NCBI GenBank assembly: GCA_037903475.1
Contig: JBAJFG010000019.1
Span: 7,749,001 to 7,813,000, forward strand
DNA: 64,000 nt
Direction of reading: 5' to 3'
From: Ancylostoma caninum
Taxonomy: Eukaryota > Nematoda > Chromadorea > Rhabditida > Ancylostomatidae
Shown here one piece after another: positions 32,360 through 44,822 of the stretch (position 1 is its first letter; each line of letters opens with the position of its first letter). Below the pieces are notes generated by a model, which made no database searches, had not been told where the DNA came from, and saw only the letters and a program-made list of their open reading frames with translations. Made by a program: the position numbers and the translations under genes.

Positions 32360-35300
32360 AATTGGCAAGGTTGGTGAAGACATAAGACAGTTTCGAAAAC
32401 AATGAATAGCAAGCCAGAGAATAGAGAATAAGGGAAGTGTGGACTACAATGTGCGGTGTCGAGCCCTACTGCGAACTCCCAAACCTTTGAATTTGTTGCC
32501 ATGCATGTATGCGGCATTCGTTCCATAGTCAATTGCAATTCGTTTGTTTTCACTTGTGCGTACCCATTCGCGTGTTTTGCTGGGAAAAACAGGTGATAAA
32601 TAAGTAATATCCGCGATTCTGCCATGCAAACGAGTTTATTGTGCAATCGTAAGTATTTCCTTTTTGGGAAACTGCTGTAATCATCAAACACTTCATTGGG
32701 ATATAAATCTGTACGCTTTTCTTCAGTTGCAATTATTCCTTCTAGTCGGCACGTTTATCACAATGCTGCCTACATCACAAGGAAGCACCTTTCTTCACCT
32801 ACATACGAAATGCCACATGCCATTTATCCATATACCTCAACAGAGGGGGCGGGGGTGCCTAAGGGCAGAAAACAGCATTTTTGGATGCGCTTCTTTTTGT
32901 GACCTGCTTGTGACTCGTTCCCAGTCGAAGCTGTTTAGGGAGTATGTGCCTTGTAGAGACAATACGGCTGCAGCTACTACCATTGCTTGTCTGGATGCAG
33001 AGGATTAGCAGTTTTTCAGCGTCAAAGACGCATGTTTATTCTTAAACACCCCGCACCCGTTTCGATTGTCTGATGAAGACTTGTTTGCTGTTTGAGAACA
33101 TCCAGGCGCCTAAGGAATATCATGTGTTTTAGGTGCATGGGTTACATATGTGTCGAGTAGGATATTGAAATCCTCTTAAAAACCACGCTTGCTTGTATTC
33201 TTTTGACCGCAAGATTTGTGCGCAGAAACGAGGACTAAGGATGGGCATCCGCCTTGCCCCATCGCTTGCCATCGTGTACTTGGACTATATCTGAAGTGCG
33301 TCACTAATAGCTGGAATTCTGCTCTACAAACGTTGCAAAGATGATGCATTTGCGATCGGAACAGCATCCTCTGAACTGGATTCACCTACAAGAATCTGAA
33401 CTAGGGACCTCGAATAAAATCTGTCGTCAAGGAACCCGGGTAGAGATGAGTTTTGCCATTTCTGAACACATGAGCCCGGATCCACGACGAAGTCGAGTAA
33501 CTGCGACACAAGATAAAGTCATTCAACAATAAAACTGCACTCGCGAAATGCTCATCCACTCTATATGAAAACAAATGTAGTACAGAACGTGAAGGTGATG
33601 AGCGATCGGATTCCCGCTGCCGGTACTGCTGGTCCGAGAAGATCACTTACTTGGAACAATATGCCTGGTTTAATACAGCAGATGCGGTCAACAGCATGCA
33701 AGAGACAGGTGAGGGAATGCTGAGATGATCCGTAGATTCTACTTGAAAATGGTTACAAACATGGGAATGCTGGTTCTCGGAGACTGTATTCAACTCTCGA
33801 TGGTATTACATTGGTTCTCCTCTTCCTGAGGCACTCCACTTCGGAACAATGTGAAATTATTGTCAGGAAATTTGGGCTGCCAGTGAATCTCATTTTCAGA
33901 CTACCGCCCACACTCGAAAAGATGTTGATATCATTACATTTATACGAAGCAGAATCTGACGAAAAATAGTGTCGCTACCGCCGGTCCGAGAAGATCCGAG
34001 AAGAGAAGTCATGAGAACATGACTGGATGGGGGGCCCGACCACGGTCATATCTCAAAAGCAGCTTAGAACTTACAGTGCAGCACCGTCACCATGAGAGGC
34101 CTAGGGAGAGGAAAATCATTGAAACGAAGAACATAAAACGCTATAAGTCAAAGATAAATAATAGTGGTGAACTAATGGAGGCACTCAAGTTCATCGGTTG
34201 ATCTAGAAGGAGGCCGAGGAGAAATGATACAAAGAGACGACTGCAGTTTCACGGCTAATTAAAAACCCGCAGCAGTTCCGAAATGATCTCACAATTCGCC
34301 CTCTGCCAGGGAGACCGGTAGGTGCAGACAGTGTTCCACTTATAGTCCACCATCGCATTGTAAAATGTCGTTGCTTGTTATGTTAGGAGAGAGGCGCTAT
34401 GCGCCCAAAGATTATCGAATAAACTACCAACGAAGCACTCTCCACACTCTGAGTACAAATCGGACATTCGTTCCTTGTTCATTTCATTGGCGCTCATCAA
34501 TATTATGACAAGTATACCTATAATTACAGTCTCCAGCATCAGATCCCGGTGAATCACTTTGACAATAGTTCTGAAATATGAAACCATAGCTATACACCGA
34601 TTGTTCATTTGGGAAACCGAAGAAGTCGTCAGACCTGCAACTGGATCAGAGTTTGTTCATTTTTTTTCACCCACATGATCTGCCAATCAACTCTTGGAAC
34701 TAATTCCTGGATTGCTTTCCCTCAAACTGGGATAGAAGTGGTAAATCTATTGAATGCCAAAAAAATCCACCCATTTCGGAATACTAATCGGCTATCCAAG
34801 ACTTAATTGGAGCCACCCACGTGGGCGCACATCTCCGCCAATGTGGAGTTCCATAGCTGCCCTTTTCTAACAGTGAGGACCCTTAGAAGGTGGAATTGGT
34901 TAATAGATGATCTGTTTCTAGAAGAATACTACAGCAGATAGTCTTTTTGCTTGAGCTGCCCCCACAATTTGGGAGAATTTAAACTACTGGGAGTGATAGC
35001 ATTGTCTGCTGACAAACTAGCCAGTATTTAGGCTGCAGAGGTTCTTAAGGGGCAGCTGATGTCAGCACTTCTTTTTTATTCAGCATTTTGCAAAAAACTG
35101 TATGACGGTTCTACGCAGGTTAAAATAAGAGAAATATAATTTCGGTAAACGGAAAACGAGTGCTAACTTTTTAATTCCTTTCAGGAGTTATTGCACGCCT
35201 GCCCTGGACCATTTGATTATGTCCCTGAAAGAAGTAATTCAATCCGCATTCATTTCAAAGTGTTGAGCAATCTTCATTTTTTGATTTCTTTACTAAATAG

Positions 35301-35800
35301 CGTCACCGACTTAAATTATAAAACTGTAAGAAAGAATCACCACCACTGAAATTTCTCATTCTGTGCTTGAGAAAAAACGCAAACTTCTCTGAAGCAAATT
35401 AGATACGTCTGAGAGAAAAAGGTACGCCGAAAACATAGAAAAAACTGCTGTGGTTCACTGAAGCAAAGCGGCTTAATGCTAATTTAGATATATCGCGGTC
35501 AGGTGAAAGGAAAAGACTCACTGTAGAAGCTGGATCCCTGTAACACGAGTGCAGCAGATCTCTGCGCACAAAATTTTGTTCAAGACTTACCACTACAGCG
35601 TCATAATGTTGGAAGTAAATACTACCAGAAGAAAATTTGCTGTTATGATTTTTATCTGCATGTCGCGAAAACTGCCAAACATATGGTAGGGGAAAGAAAG
35701 TTGGAAAGCCCAATCTTCTGTGCGAAGTAGTGTTGGCATTAAGCAATCATTTATTCCCATCAACTAAACATCTCTTGTGGGGAAATTGGTTAGAAATTTA
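32360..35800. other. No gene recognised over 3.4 kb
   Basis: No element ends or convincing exons. GGTCCGAGAAGATC appears at about 33630 and 33980, hinting at an unclassified duplication. A small minus-strand frame at 34378-34608 is not assignable. Confidence 0.4.
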
Positions 35801-35809
35801 AAATCAAAA

Positions 35810-36714
35810 CTCGGATGTTACGTTATTTCAGCTTGCTGGGCACTGATAAATTGTGTGTTCGCAAGCAAGACGCAGAAGTGCATTGCTCTTAACAATCGCC
35901 GATGTAGTTTGCATCGAGGTCCTGCACTATCGTTTTCAACACAATTTTCATTTTACGTAGAAGTGTGCATTCCCAATTCCCTAGTTATCAGGAAGGGAAC
36001 AAAACATTAACCGAAAATTATCGAGTAGGTTTTATCTCATCGTATTCGATTGATTAAGACGGAAAAATGATCGAAAAGTGTCATCACAACAGTGCTACTG
36101 TAATTACTTCGACAACGTGCAAAATATAACACCGACCACACCACACGGTAAAATCTCCTGCAAATCCTTGATGACGATCACATTGACAACCAATTCAGGC
36201 ATTACTGTATCCATGGTCCTCGCTAAGCCCATCATTAGCACTAAACTGACAATTTAAGGGCCTGCACAAAATAATCCTACAAAAACTAATGTTTTCTGTT
36301 TTGATGTTGGTGCTTTCCTACTGTTGCCCACTGGCTGAGGGAAAAATAAATTTTTTTCCGTATCCAAGTTATTATAGTTAGTACTCTTTGAGATGCACCT
36401 CAATCCATAACTTTTCGATTCTTATTGTTTCTGCATTTTTAAAAGCAGTAGATTCACCGGCTTTTCTTTCTTGCAGAGTACCATACTTCTACATTTGGTG
36501 TTAGTTATTTATTCGTCAGTTACTGTTAGCTCGGATGAGACGGTATTTCGGTTTATTGCGCTCTGATATATTGTGGCAGAGCATTCATTCCTTCCTACCA
36601 AGACGCAGAAGAGTATAGCTCTTCATAGCCCTAAATGTAGTTTGTATCAAGGCATTGCAAGGTCATATGGCTATTGTTATATCAAGGCATTGCAAGGTCA
36701 TATGGCTATTGTTA
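35810..36714 (+). repeat. Diverged direct duplication ending in a perfect 35-bp tandem
   Basis: The block at about 35810-35925 (CTCGGATG, CAAGACGCAGAAG, GATGTAGTTTGCATC) recurs in the same order and orientation at about 36530-36660. At the end of the second copy a 35-bp unit beginning TATCAAGGCATTGCAAGG is perfectly repeated (36645-36679 and 36680-36714). Confidence 0.75.
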
Positions 36715-36715
36715 A

Positions 36716-37600
36716 TTTATGAAATAGAGAAACGAATAAAGTTTATTCGAAATTTTTTAGAATGCGTTTTGATCTTGTGATAATAGTTTTACGCATTGTT
36801 TTTTTCCTTCGTAAGATCTTCGTCTCAGTCCTCTGATCGCCAAAAGTTAAGATCATGCGTAGGTAATCAACAGAGCTTGCCTTTCCGGCTGTGTACACCT
36901 TACGTCTTTGACATTTAACAAATTTTTTCATTGGCACCACCTCTTTTTTCTGTCTTGTTTGTTTTGGTGGACGAGATAGATCGTAGAGATCATGTGACTA
37001 CTGTGTAGAGTCTATCCAAATCAACCAATGCCTCCACCCACCCCGTCCGAGCATCTTCTCCACGTGGCGTGGAGGGAGAACTCATCACCAGAGCCCCCTT
37101 AATCCGATATTGTATAAGCGCAGAGCGGTAATAACACGTGGAAGCCGATTACAGGTGGTCTCTTAAGTTCAAGCCCGGCTTAGTGCTCGACAACACCCCA
37201 CGAACACTGCAGTACTGACCGGTCAGCCTATTTTTTGGCAGGTTTCTGATGCATTGGGTGGCAGCTACCCGGCTTTGCTTTTTCCACCCAAGATTTGATG
37301 ATGTGGCATGGTGATGGCAGAATCGGTAGATAGGGATGTCCTATGTACAAGTGACCTTCTGTTTCAACATCGACCTATCTGCAAATGGGCCCAGCATCGC
37401 TCTATATATTCAGCTATCAAGTGCACAATAGACCCAGATCGTATTTGTCGCAACCATCTAAATAACTAATAATTTTTTTTCCTTTGAGGGCACTAATATC
37501 TGCGGAGATTCGGTGCCTATCTTTTTCAAAAATTACCCTTGTGTTAATAAATATTTGTGTGTGCTCACATATTACATGTTTACGGTCTCTTTCTGGCATT
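36716..37600. other. No gene recognised
   Basis: A GTTCAAGCC word near 37169 looks like a tRNA B-box, but no A-box or cloverleaf accompanies it. Confidence 0.45.
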
Positions 37601-37604
37601 CTTC

Positions 37605-37758
37605 ATATCCATTCATCTAGTCATTCATTCATTAATTCATTCACTTATTCATTCATTCATTCATTCATTCATTCATTCATTCATTCATTCATTCATTCAT
37701 TCATTCATTCATTCACTCATTCATTCATTCATTCATTCATCGCTTCATTCGCGCATTC
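37605..37758. repeat. (ATTC)n microsatellite array 2
   Basis: More than 30 nearly pure CATT/ATTC units, with occasional CACT or TAAT variants. This is the same motif and strand as array 1. Confidence 0.95.
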
Positions 37759-38030
37759 AATATGACACTAACAATCTTCCTGAAATATCATTCCTTCTCT
37801 TTATGTGATAGATTCAGGACTCTTTCGACTTTCTAAACATTCCATCTCAATTATTCAGCCCCTTTATCACTCAGTCAATCTTATTTATTTGCTTATTTTC
37901 ATATTCTTGAAACATTTAGATCAGCCAATGACTTCTATCCTTCTTTTTAAACTCTGCCCTCGTCACATTTTAGCTAGAGAATTCACATTTTTTTCCCACG
38001 CCTCATCGGCAAAATGCTCATAGAATTTTT

Positions 38031-38150
38031 CATTGTGCTACTATTTTTCTTTGCCATTACGGACTTTCATGCTAATTGGTTTCTCTCTATTGTGCTACAT
38101 ACTATTTTTCTCTGCCGTTATGAACTATCATGCTAACTGGTTCCTCTCGA
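38031..38150 (+). repeat. Two-copy tandem duplication of about 60 bp
   Basis: The unit CATTGTGCTAC..TATTTTTCT..GCC.TTA.G.ACT.TCATGCTAA.TGGTT.CTCTC occurs twice, starting at 38031 and 38088. The second copy has a 4-bp insertion. Confidence 0.8.
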
Positions 38151-38154
38151 CGTG

Positions 38155-41130
38155 GCAGATTGGTGTTTTTTGTCAGATTTTCTCCGCATATTCTCTAATG
38201 ATGGATCATCGCAAGCCTTATACGTGAATACCTGAACAGACCCAGTTTCGGCAGGTGTTAATCGGATGACCAATTCATTATTCTACCAATGGGTAGGTGC
38301 ACTATAAACAAATGGAAAATAAATGAATAGGTGAGCGAAAGAAAAGATTGTTGTGGTTGACCGATAGAATTAGATAAATGATTTGTTAAAGGAACCAGAA
38401 CAGTAATACAAAAAGTGAAGCGAGTTATTCTAAGAACATATTATGTCAGTGATGTGGTTTATGCCCACCGGAAGGTTGGATTCGTGAATCTGTTGGGATA
38501 GATTAGCAATCGATCAATGAGAGATCAAATCAACTGAGCAGCAGTAAAGGTTTTATAACAAAGATGATGAGAGGAAAGGGGGAAACAATGTTTTATAGCG
38601 CTTATATATTTTGTTGCGCATACAGAAAAGATATTTTGTGCGGTTTTATAACGAATTTCTATCGCTTTTTGACCCTAATGGCGAAGACATATTGAAACTA
38701 TCAAACGGGCTTTCCGATCTGCGCAATATTTTTGCATGAATTTCACATTACGAATGCGCCCTTTCTAACATACACAGGGATCTGTTTGTTGTTTTTTTTT
38801 AGATGTATTAAATTAGCAACATGTTGTCCAAAAAGAAGAATACACAAACAAATGTTGCACTGCTAGCATTGGCAAATTTGCACAGTTGCAATCCCATTTT
38901 TCGCGATAGTACACGAACTTTCTGGAAATGTAGCGTTCATTGCTAAATTATTACTAGTTCAGCTATTCACGGAATAACAGTAACTTACGCAGCCTTGAGG
39001 ACTGTAACATGAAAGAATGGCTTCTTTTTCGTCTGAATTTTCGTGTTGTCGCCTTTGCCAGAGATTGGAGATTAAAAACCAAGCGTAACTCATCTTCTCA
39101 AACCCCTTGCCACGAGTTTAACTGGGTAGTAAATTCGAAGACAAGATCAGGAAAGCGAATCTTAACACTCACCCACATACTTTATTGCCGTGTCGCAAGT
39201 AAATTACCGAGAAGAATATACCTCGGAATTCTGGTTCGTGGTGGGATTGAGGGGGGGGGGGGGTGCCTCGACCCTCTAAATCAAATATATTTATACTGGT
39301 TGTGCTGGTTGGGGAGGCTGCACGACCCTCTAAATCAACCCTAGGGAGATGTTGGATTAGAATCAGCCCATTGTTAATGTCATGCACTCTTTTGTGCTAT
39401 TCATTTTTTAATGGACTTCTTATTATTACCAAAGATTAATACCCAAAGCTTTTCAGATGTTGGGCTTCAATTTCAGGTTACCACAACAAGATCATGACGG
39501 CTGCTTTAGATGACCATTGTATTACTTACGATGAACACCAAGAGGTGTGAGAAGTCTGGATTTGGTCATGCCGTTCAGGTTTCCTTGATCCAAGCGCAAT
39601 GTGGGTGCATACATTCCCATATTTGCTGATCCTCACATGATTATAAGGGGATGAGATAGCACATGAGGAAGGATCCACCTCTGTCCAAAGGGCAACTGTA
39701 TTACGCAGTTGAGTGTCACACATTGTAAAGACGATTAGGAGCTAAACTCCCAAATTTGTGGATGTTATTTCCTCAGCTTTTATGTGATCTTCACGATTGC
39801 CCTTACGTAAACTGGTTCTTGCTGACTCACTCATTCCTTGTAAGAAGAACGTCACACAGAAACGATTCGAGTGTTACCCGTTTTGTTTGTATTTTTTGAA
39901 GAAAACTATCTGATCACTCAGGTCATTCCTTTTCAAAGTAAATGTTCTTGAGAGCGATATGTTGGGCAATATGTAATAAATAAGTAGTAATTTCCATTTC
40001 CGGATCAGCCACCAATTCATTTCCATAACTTCCAGCGCAAATCCTTCCTGCTGTTCAAAAAGAAACAACAAGAACACAACAAAATTGTTGGATTCAATGC
40101 TAATTCGGCTGGCGATTAACCATGCAACCTTTGCCGTTAATGTCACTGAAATGTGCGAAAAACACGTGAGATTTATTGATATCGTCATAATTCGTGCACG
40201 CTTCGACTCGTAAATCCAGGCGCAAACATATATACAACTATAAACGCAGCGATTTCACCGATCATAATCCATGCGCTGACATTGCCTCACATTTATGTTT
40301 TACGATTGCGCTTAATCAGGCTACATTTATGGGAAGAATCGTTGCGATTGTACGGATTCGTTTAAAAGGTGAAAACAGCTGTGGATGCATTTACTGGTTT
40401 GGCCGCCAAATGCAGTGGTGGCATGGTTTTGCACTAATCGTATGCCCTGTTGCACGTGATGGTTCATCATTTTGTTCTCTTAGTGTTTTTAGATCCTATA
40501 TGCGTACATAAACTGCTTAGGCCTCATTTGTGCACACCAATTAGCATTAGTCGCACTAATTGGCGGATTAGATGGTCCGTCCGTGGAATCCAGCTAAAAA
40601 TGCAGAGTGATTTCAATAAATAGCGGTTTAAATAGCGCCCACGTAGATTTCCTGCACTTGTTTTACAATTATCAGAGGTGCGATGCCTCTAATTGGTGTA
40701 TTAACGCATTTGCCCTCTAAAATCTCTCTCCCTTCCTCCTTCCCTCTTTTTTGTTCTCTGAGCTCATTACTCTCTTGAGAACTGACAGCTGCCACTTTCC
40801 GCAGCTTCCAACTGTAAAACGTCAAATTTTCGATTTTCTCATCCTCCAAAGAGGTGGGAGACTCCTAGTTGCGGTTGACGAAGACATACAAATCGGCCAA
40901 TTTTGGAGCTCAACCATGCCTCCCTCTACTATACAACCTGAACACACTCTTTTCTTTCTTTCTTTCTTCATTGGACGTGTGAAATATACATGATTGAAAC
41001 GAAGCACAATCAAAATTGTAAAACAAAAGAAAACATTTGAAGAAAATGCATAACTCCCTTTGGAACTAGATTGTGTTCAGCAGAAAAAATAAAATTGGCA
41101 GGCAAAACCTCATTAAAGCTAGATCAAGTT
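38155..41130. other. No gene recognised; G-run and short direct repeat near 39250-39340
   Basis: A run of about 12 G at 39251-39262 is followed by CGACCCTCTAAATCAA at about 39269 and again at about 39322. A CTTT microsatellite (about 40952-40968) lies further on. No exon or element is identified. Confidence 0.45.
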
Positions 41131-41133
41131 CTA

Positions 41134-42386
41134 TCAGGTTGGTGCAAAATTAATTGCCGAAACGAACACTTCAGTTCAAAGTGTGATAACTTAGCTAAAA
41201 CACAATATTATTCATCAGTTTAATGCTCCTTTAATTCGGTGAATCTTCCCTAACAACATAGTGAAAGCGCTATCCCTCTACAATGAAAATTGAGATCGCA
41301 GAAATCTAAAAACTTTTGGAAAGTGATTTCGGCATGCTCTAGATCAGCAGTCGGCTGCGTGGCAGATTTGCATCTGGGACTCGGGAAAAGTGATATTCGG
41401 TAAGGGAAAGGTCTGAGGAAAAAGGAGGATGAGTGAGCTCCTTGATGCCCTACTGTGCCAGTTGTTTCCAAGTGAGAGGCATAGCGCTACCCTAGTGCAG
41501 GAGGAAACCTGGTTCTTCTCACCACTGTCAACCACATCCGCCGCGGATTTTGGTCATCAGTTTGAAATTACAATAGTAGGACTCTGCTGTCAACGACTGA
41601 CTAGGATGGAGAAGGTTGCAGCGGATCACACCCTTACAACACTACTAAACTCGTAACACAACTCCCTAGAGAGAAGATCTGGTTCAGGAAAACTTAGAAG
41701 TGGGATACCACCCCTGCATATATCCATTTGCATTTCTTGTTATTGTACAGAAACTGAGCTAACAGTAACTACATGGTCTAGAAGTAAGTAGTTTTGGGAA
41801 GAAGAATTAAGTTAGAAAAGGTGTCACATCTTGTGAGACACTGGTCACCTGTTAGATCGTGTAGTATTCACATCCTCACCTTGCTTACCCTGTTGATTGA
41901 AGTCAGAAGCTGTAGTATAGTGAGTGACCATCCCTGCTCTCATTGTGCAGATGATAAGATCCGGTTAAAATTCTACGGTTGCCCTCAACGCCCGGTCGTC
42001 TGGCGACATCTCGCGACCACGACCATGGTTATATTTGAGTTTGACATCGTAGGGAGAAAACTTCGCGAACCCCTTTCTCACTGTCCATTAGGAAGATAAT
42101 TCTAAGATAAAACAAATGCAAGACTACCGGACGTCTCCGATACGGAATGGCCAATTTTGAGGTCATTAACCATGATTGCTCGAAAATCACCTCGACTCAT
42201 CATTTGTTAGTGACTCTATAAAGAACCGCAGGAAAGAGCTAACCAGAATATTCAGGAAGCATTTGAAGGAGGAGGAAAACCATTTCAGAAGGTCACACAA
42301 AATGCCCGGGATTTTCCAAACTCCACGAAAGAGAACAGTTTATTTGTGCATACCTTAAACCGGCAATTAATTTCGCACCAACCTGA
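41134..42386 (-). mobile_element. Mariner element, 1,253 bp, TA-flanked, decayed
   Basis: The left end TCAGGTTGGTGCAAAATT and the inverse at the right end (ATTTCGCACCAACCTGA) match a known mariner end type (GGTTGGTGCAAAAGTAATTG-like). TA lies on each side (41132-41133 and 42387-42388). Length is typical for mariner. The strand is set by the transposase remnant in the half nearer the left end. The other half (about 41700-42340) is not recognisable as transposase and may be heavily diverged or replaced. Confidence 0.88.
41220..41690 (-). pseudogene. Mariner transposase remnant (C-terminal half)
   Basis: The minus-strand phases give GVIRCNLLHPSQSLTAESYY (from about 41634), then ELTHPPFSSDLSLTEYHFSR (about 41445-41386). 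These align with the mariner segment around the third catalytic aspartate (usual wording LPHPPYSPDL.P.DYHLF). After that comes FQKFLDFCDLNFHCRGIALS, which resembles the usual ending. Several stops and frameshifts interrupt it. The aspartate of SSDL is retained, but the coding sequence as a whole is dead. Confidence 0.8.
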
Positions 42387-42766
42387 TATTATTGCTGAAG
42401 ATTTTAAATGTAGCTTTCCATATTTTGGACTCTTGGCCTTGTGTTATTGTTATCACGTTTTTCCCTGGATCACACCCGCAGCAGTTCTTCATATCTGCAC
42501 AAATAATGGATTTTCACCAATGAGACACAGAGTGGAGCGTTCCATAGTGATACGACGGGTTTTCACAGCACAAAGCTTTTTTCCTATCTATGTATGAATT
42601 CGCGAGATATTTGCAATCGTTGCTCGAGAAGTGAAAAAACTAATCTAGTCTGAACGAAGTCAAAATTTAAAAGAAGAACCTTCAATTAAGTCTCCACCAA
42701 TGGAGTAAATGTGAAACTAAGCGGGGCTTCCATGTCCTCTCATTTTTAATCTTGGCCATTGGTGAT

Positions 42767-43012
42767 AATATCATGACTTATAATAACGGGCTTAGTCTGT
42801 TCACATGTATGTCAGTAATTAAGTATGTATTTGTGTCAGACCGTTACGAAATTCTAAATTGGTCAGTGATCATGATTGCGAGATCATATAAAAGGAGCTC
42901 AAAAGTGGGCGGACGGGTCCACCGCTGTGATAAGGGTGCGCCGGTCCCCAGAAGTGGAGGAGACGGATTCATCACTGTGGAAAGGATGCACCGGCGTCCA
43001 AAAGTGGGGAAA
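42767..43012 (+). repeat. Dispersed repeat family G, copy 2
   Basis: This is the inverted counterpart of 775-1107. The tail (ATCATGACTTATAATAACGG, CAGACCGTTACGAAATTCTA) comes first, followed by about three minisatellite units of the CAAAAGTGGGCGGACGGGTCC type. It lies about 0.2 kb from MITE fragment D3. Confidence 0.75.
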
Positions 43013-43184
43013 CGAATATCTGAAGAATATCCCAAGGCAAATGAACCATCAAATCCACCCTTTTCTGCCACCACGCACCAGAGAATGACGCGCACTGTGG
43101 ACAAATGAGTGTACCTCACACGCGTTGGTGAGCTGCATTGTCCACCAGGTGAGCATTTGCTTGCGCCTTCAGATAAAGAAATAA

Positions 43185-43320
43185 ATTGCTGCTCAAGCCT
43201 TCGCCCTTTTAGCAGCAGCTTTGAATAATGGCAGCAATTGAGGGTTGGATGGCAGCGACTGTTAGGAGATACTGCCACAGTTCCTGCTCGTCGCAATTTG
43301 CTGTTCGAGCTGCGTTTCTA
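43185..43320. mobile_element. MITE family D fragment
   Basis: The TTTAGCAGCAGCTTTGA, GGATGGCAGCGACTG and CTGTTCGAGCTGCGTT words match the centre and right arm of the complete D copies. The termini are missing. Confidence 0.55.
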
Positions 43321-43452
43321 GCGCTCATTTATCATTGAAGGAGATCCTGGACCATTTTCATAAATCAGAGGGTGCGCGTTGCATCCGTTCCAACTTTCTA
43401 CGATTCACTCAAGCCTACTTTGCAACCTGAAAACTCAACTCGTCTGTCTTGT

Positions 43453-44822
43453 TACTTACTTGGTGACTTGGCTGATTCGTGCTTCAAAAGGGCAATTTAT
43501 ACTGGATGCGTGCGACTGACGCGCGTGCGTCTATATGATGAAGAATAGGGCCCAGTCGCATTGCAGTCGCATCGCAGTCGCAGCTCAGACGCACGCGTTC
43601 ACGGCCTCGCGGCGGCCGCGCGTTCTTTTCATTGAGGATGTACATGTCGTGTTGACCGGTCTTCATGAAAAATCCTTTCCAAATGGATGCGTGCGACTGA
43701 TGCGCGACTGACGCACGCAGCTGGTATAAATTACCCTAAACTCGGCGGTTGTCTTGATGCGGATCGTGACTCCTTTGCAATCGTTTTTGCTTTGAGCTGT
43801 TGTGGGCCAGTGGACGAGACTCCTCATTCTGTCATTAACAATGTTATTGTATTGAATTGGAAGAGAGTCACTACACCACTGGTTGTAGATTTGCCAAGCA
43901 GGCGCTTCTTCTTTTTTGTGGGAACCACTCAATCCTCTGTTCTCATTACATGCCTTGCCCAACGGTGCTTTGAGTGATTTGCGCATTCAACAGCGTCTGT
44001 GACTCTGGAGAGAGAGCGGATGTTAGAATTATGCAGCCATTCGCATCGTTGTCTGCGCAGGTTGTAGCCGGCCATAGCCCTTTCAGTCGACGCCCGCGTG
44101 GTCTTAGCTGTGCTTCTAGCGCATCCATCAAAGTCCACGTCTTGCTTCTGCAACATAGAGCAGGGATGACGGTGCTGTTGAACAGCTAAGCCCTCAAGTT
44201 CTGTTTCTTGATTCACACAGCAAGCTTTATGATGTTGTACGCGGCCCACGCAGTTTTCTTCTCATGGTAATCTCATCTGATGATGTTCTCCTTGTTGATC
44301 AGGCGCCCTAGGAAGACGTATTCGTCGCTGTCTTCGAGCGTCTTCTGGTCTAGGTGGACTGCGGACCGCGAATCTGTTTTTCATCATCTTAGCCTTCTTG
44401 CGTTGAGTTGCAGTCCCACATTTTTACCTTTTTCATTGAGTTGACGGACCATCTGTTCTGCTTGCTTCCTGCGGCGTCTGTATTAGAAGTACAATGTCTC
44501 CAGCGCACCTCATGTGATTCAACATCTTTTCGTTGACGTTTGCTCCGAAGTCGTTCCAGTCGCACTTTCTGATCACCAATTCGAAGACTGCGGAGAATAG
44601 GTTCGGCCTGATCGGGTCACCTTGACGAACACCCTTCTGATTGACACAACGATGGGAGGATGAAGGGACGGAATGTAGTCGTATAGTTTGCCTAGCAGTC
44701 TTTCAATACGTCCACATATGGCTGCTCGATTATTCGCTGTAGAAGACTCTCAGACAGTGTGGTGCTCTACTAAATCGTAAGCCTTACAGTAGTTAAAGAA
44801 CGTCATGATGCGTCCCTCTTGT
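43453..44822 (-). pseudogene. RTE-like non-LTR reverse transcriptase, 3' part, broken
   Basis: The minus-strand phases give, from high to low coordinates, FNYCKAYDLVEHHTV (about 44770-44805), GVRQGDPIRPNLFSAVFELV (about 44573-44632), then NHMRCAGDIVLL (about 44488-44523) where the catalytic box is normally FADD. Next come ATQRKKAKMMKNRF and LSRVTDAVECANHSKHRWA (about 43950-44010). This is the order palm, thumb, C-terminal region of an endonuclease/reverse transcriptase non-LTR element. Stops, frameshifts and the altered catalytic box show it is inactive. The tail (CAAGTCACCAAGTAAGTAA on the minus strand, about 43453-43472) looks like a retroelement end. MITE F copy 2 interrupts it at 43489-43737. 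Confidence 0.85.
43489..43737 (+). mobile_element. MITE family F, copy 2 (249 bp, AAA TSD), inside the RTE pseudogene
   Basis: Ends AGGGCAATTTATAC and GTATAAATTACCCT, flanked by AAA (43486-43488 and 43738-43740). It is over 90% like copy 1 by eye, in the same orientation. Its position inside the RTE remnant shows it arrived later. Confidence 0.92.

Noticed and set aside
32197..32691. 164-codon minus-strand open frame
   Set aside because: With roughly 6,000 stop-to-stop frames in the window, one or two of this length are expected by chance. It crosses a tandem duplication and matches no family I know.
37165..37180. tRNA-like GTTCAAGCC B-box
   Set aside because: No A-box at the proper distance and no cloverleaf.
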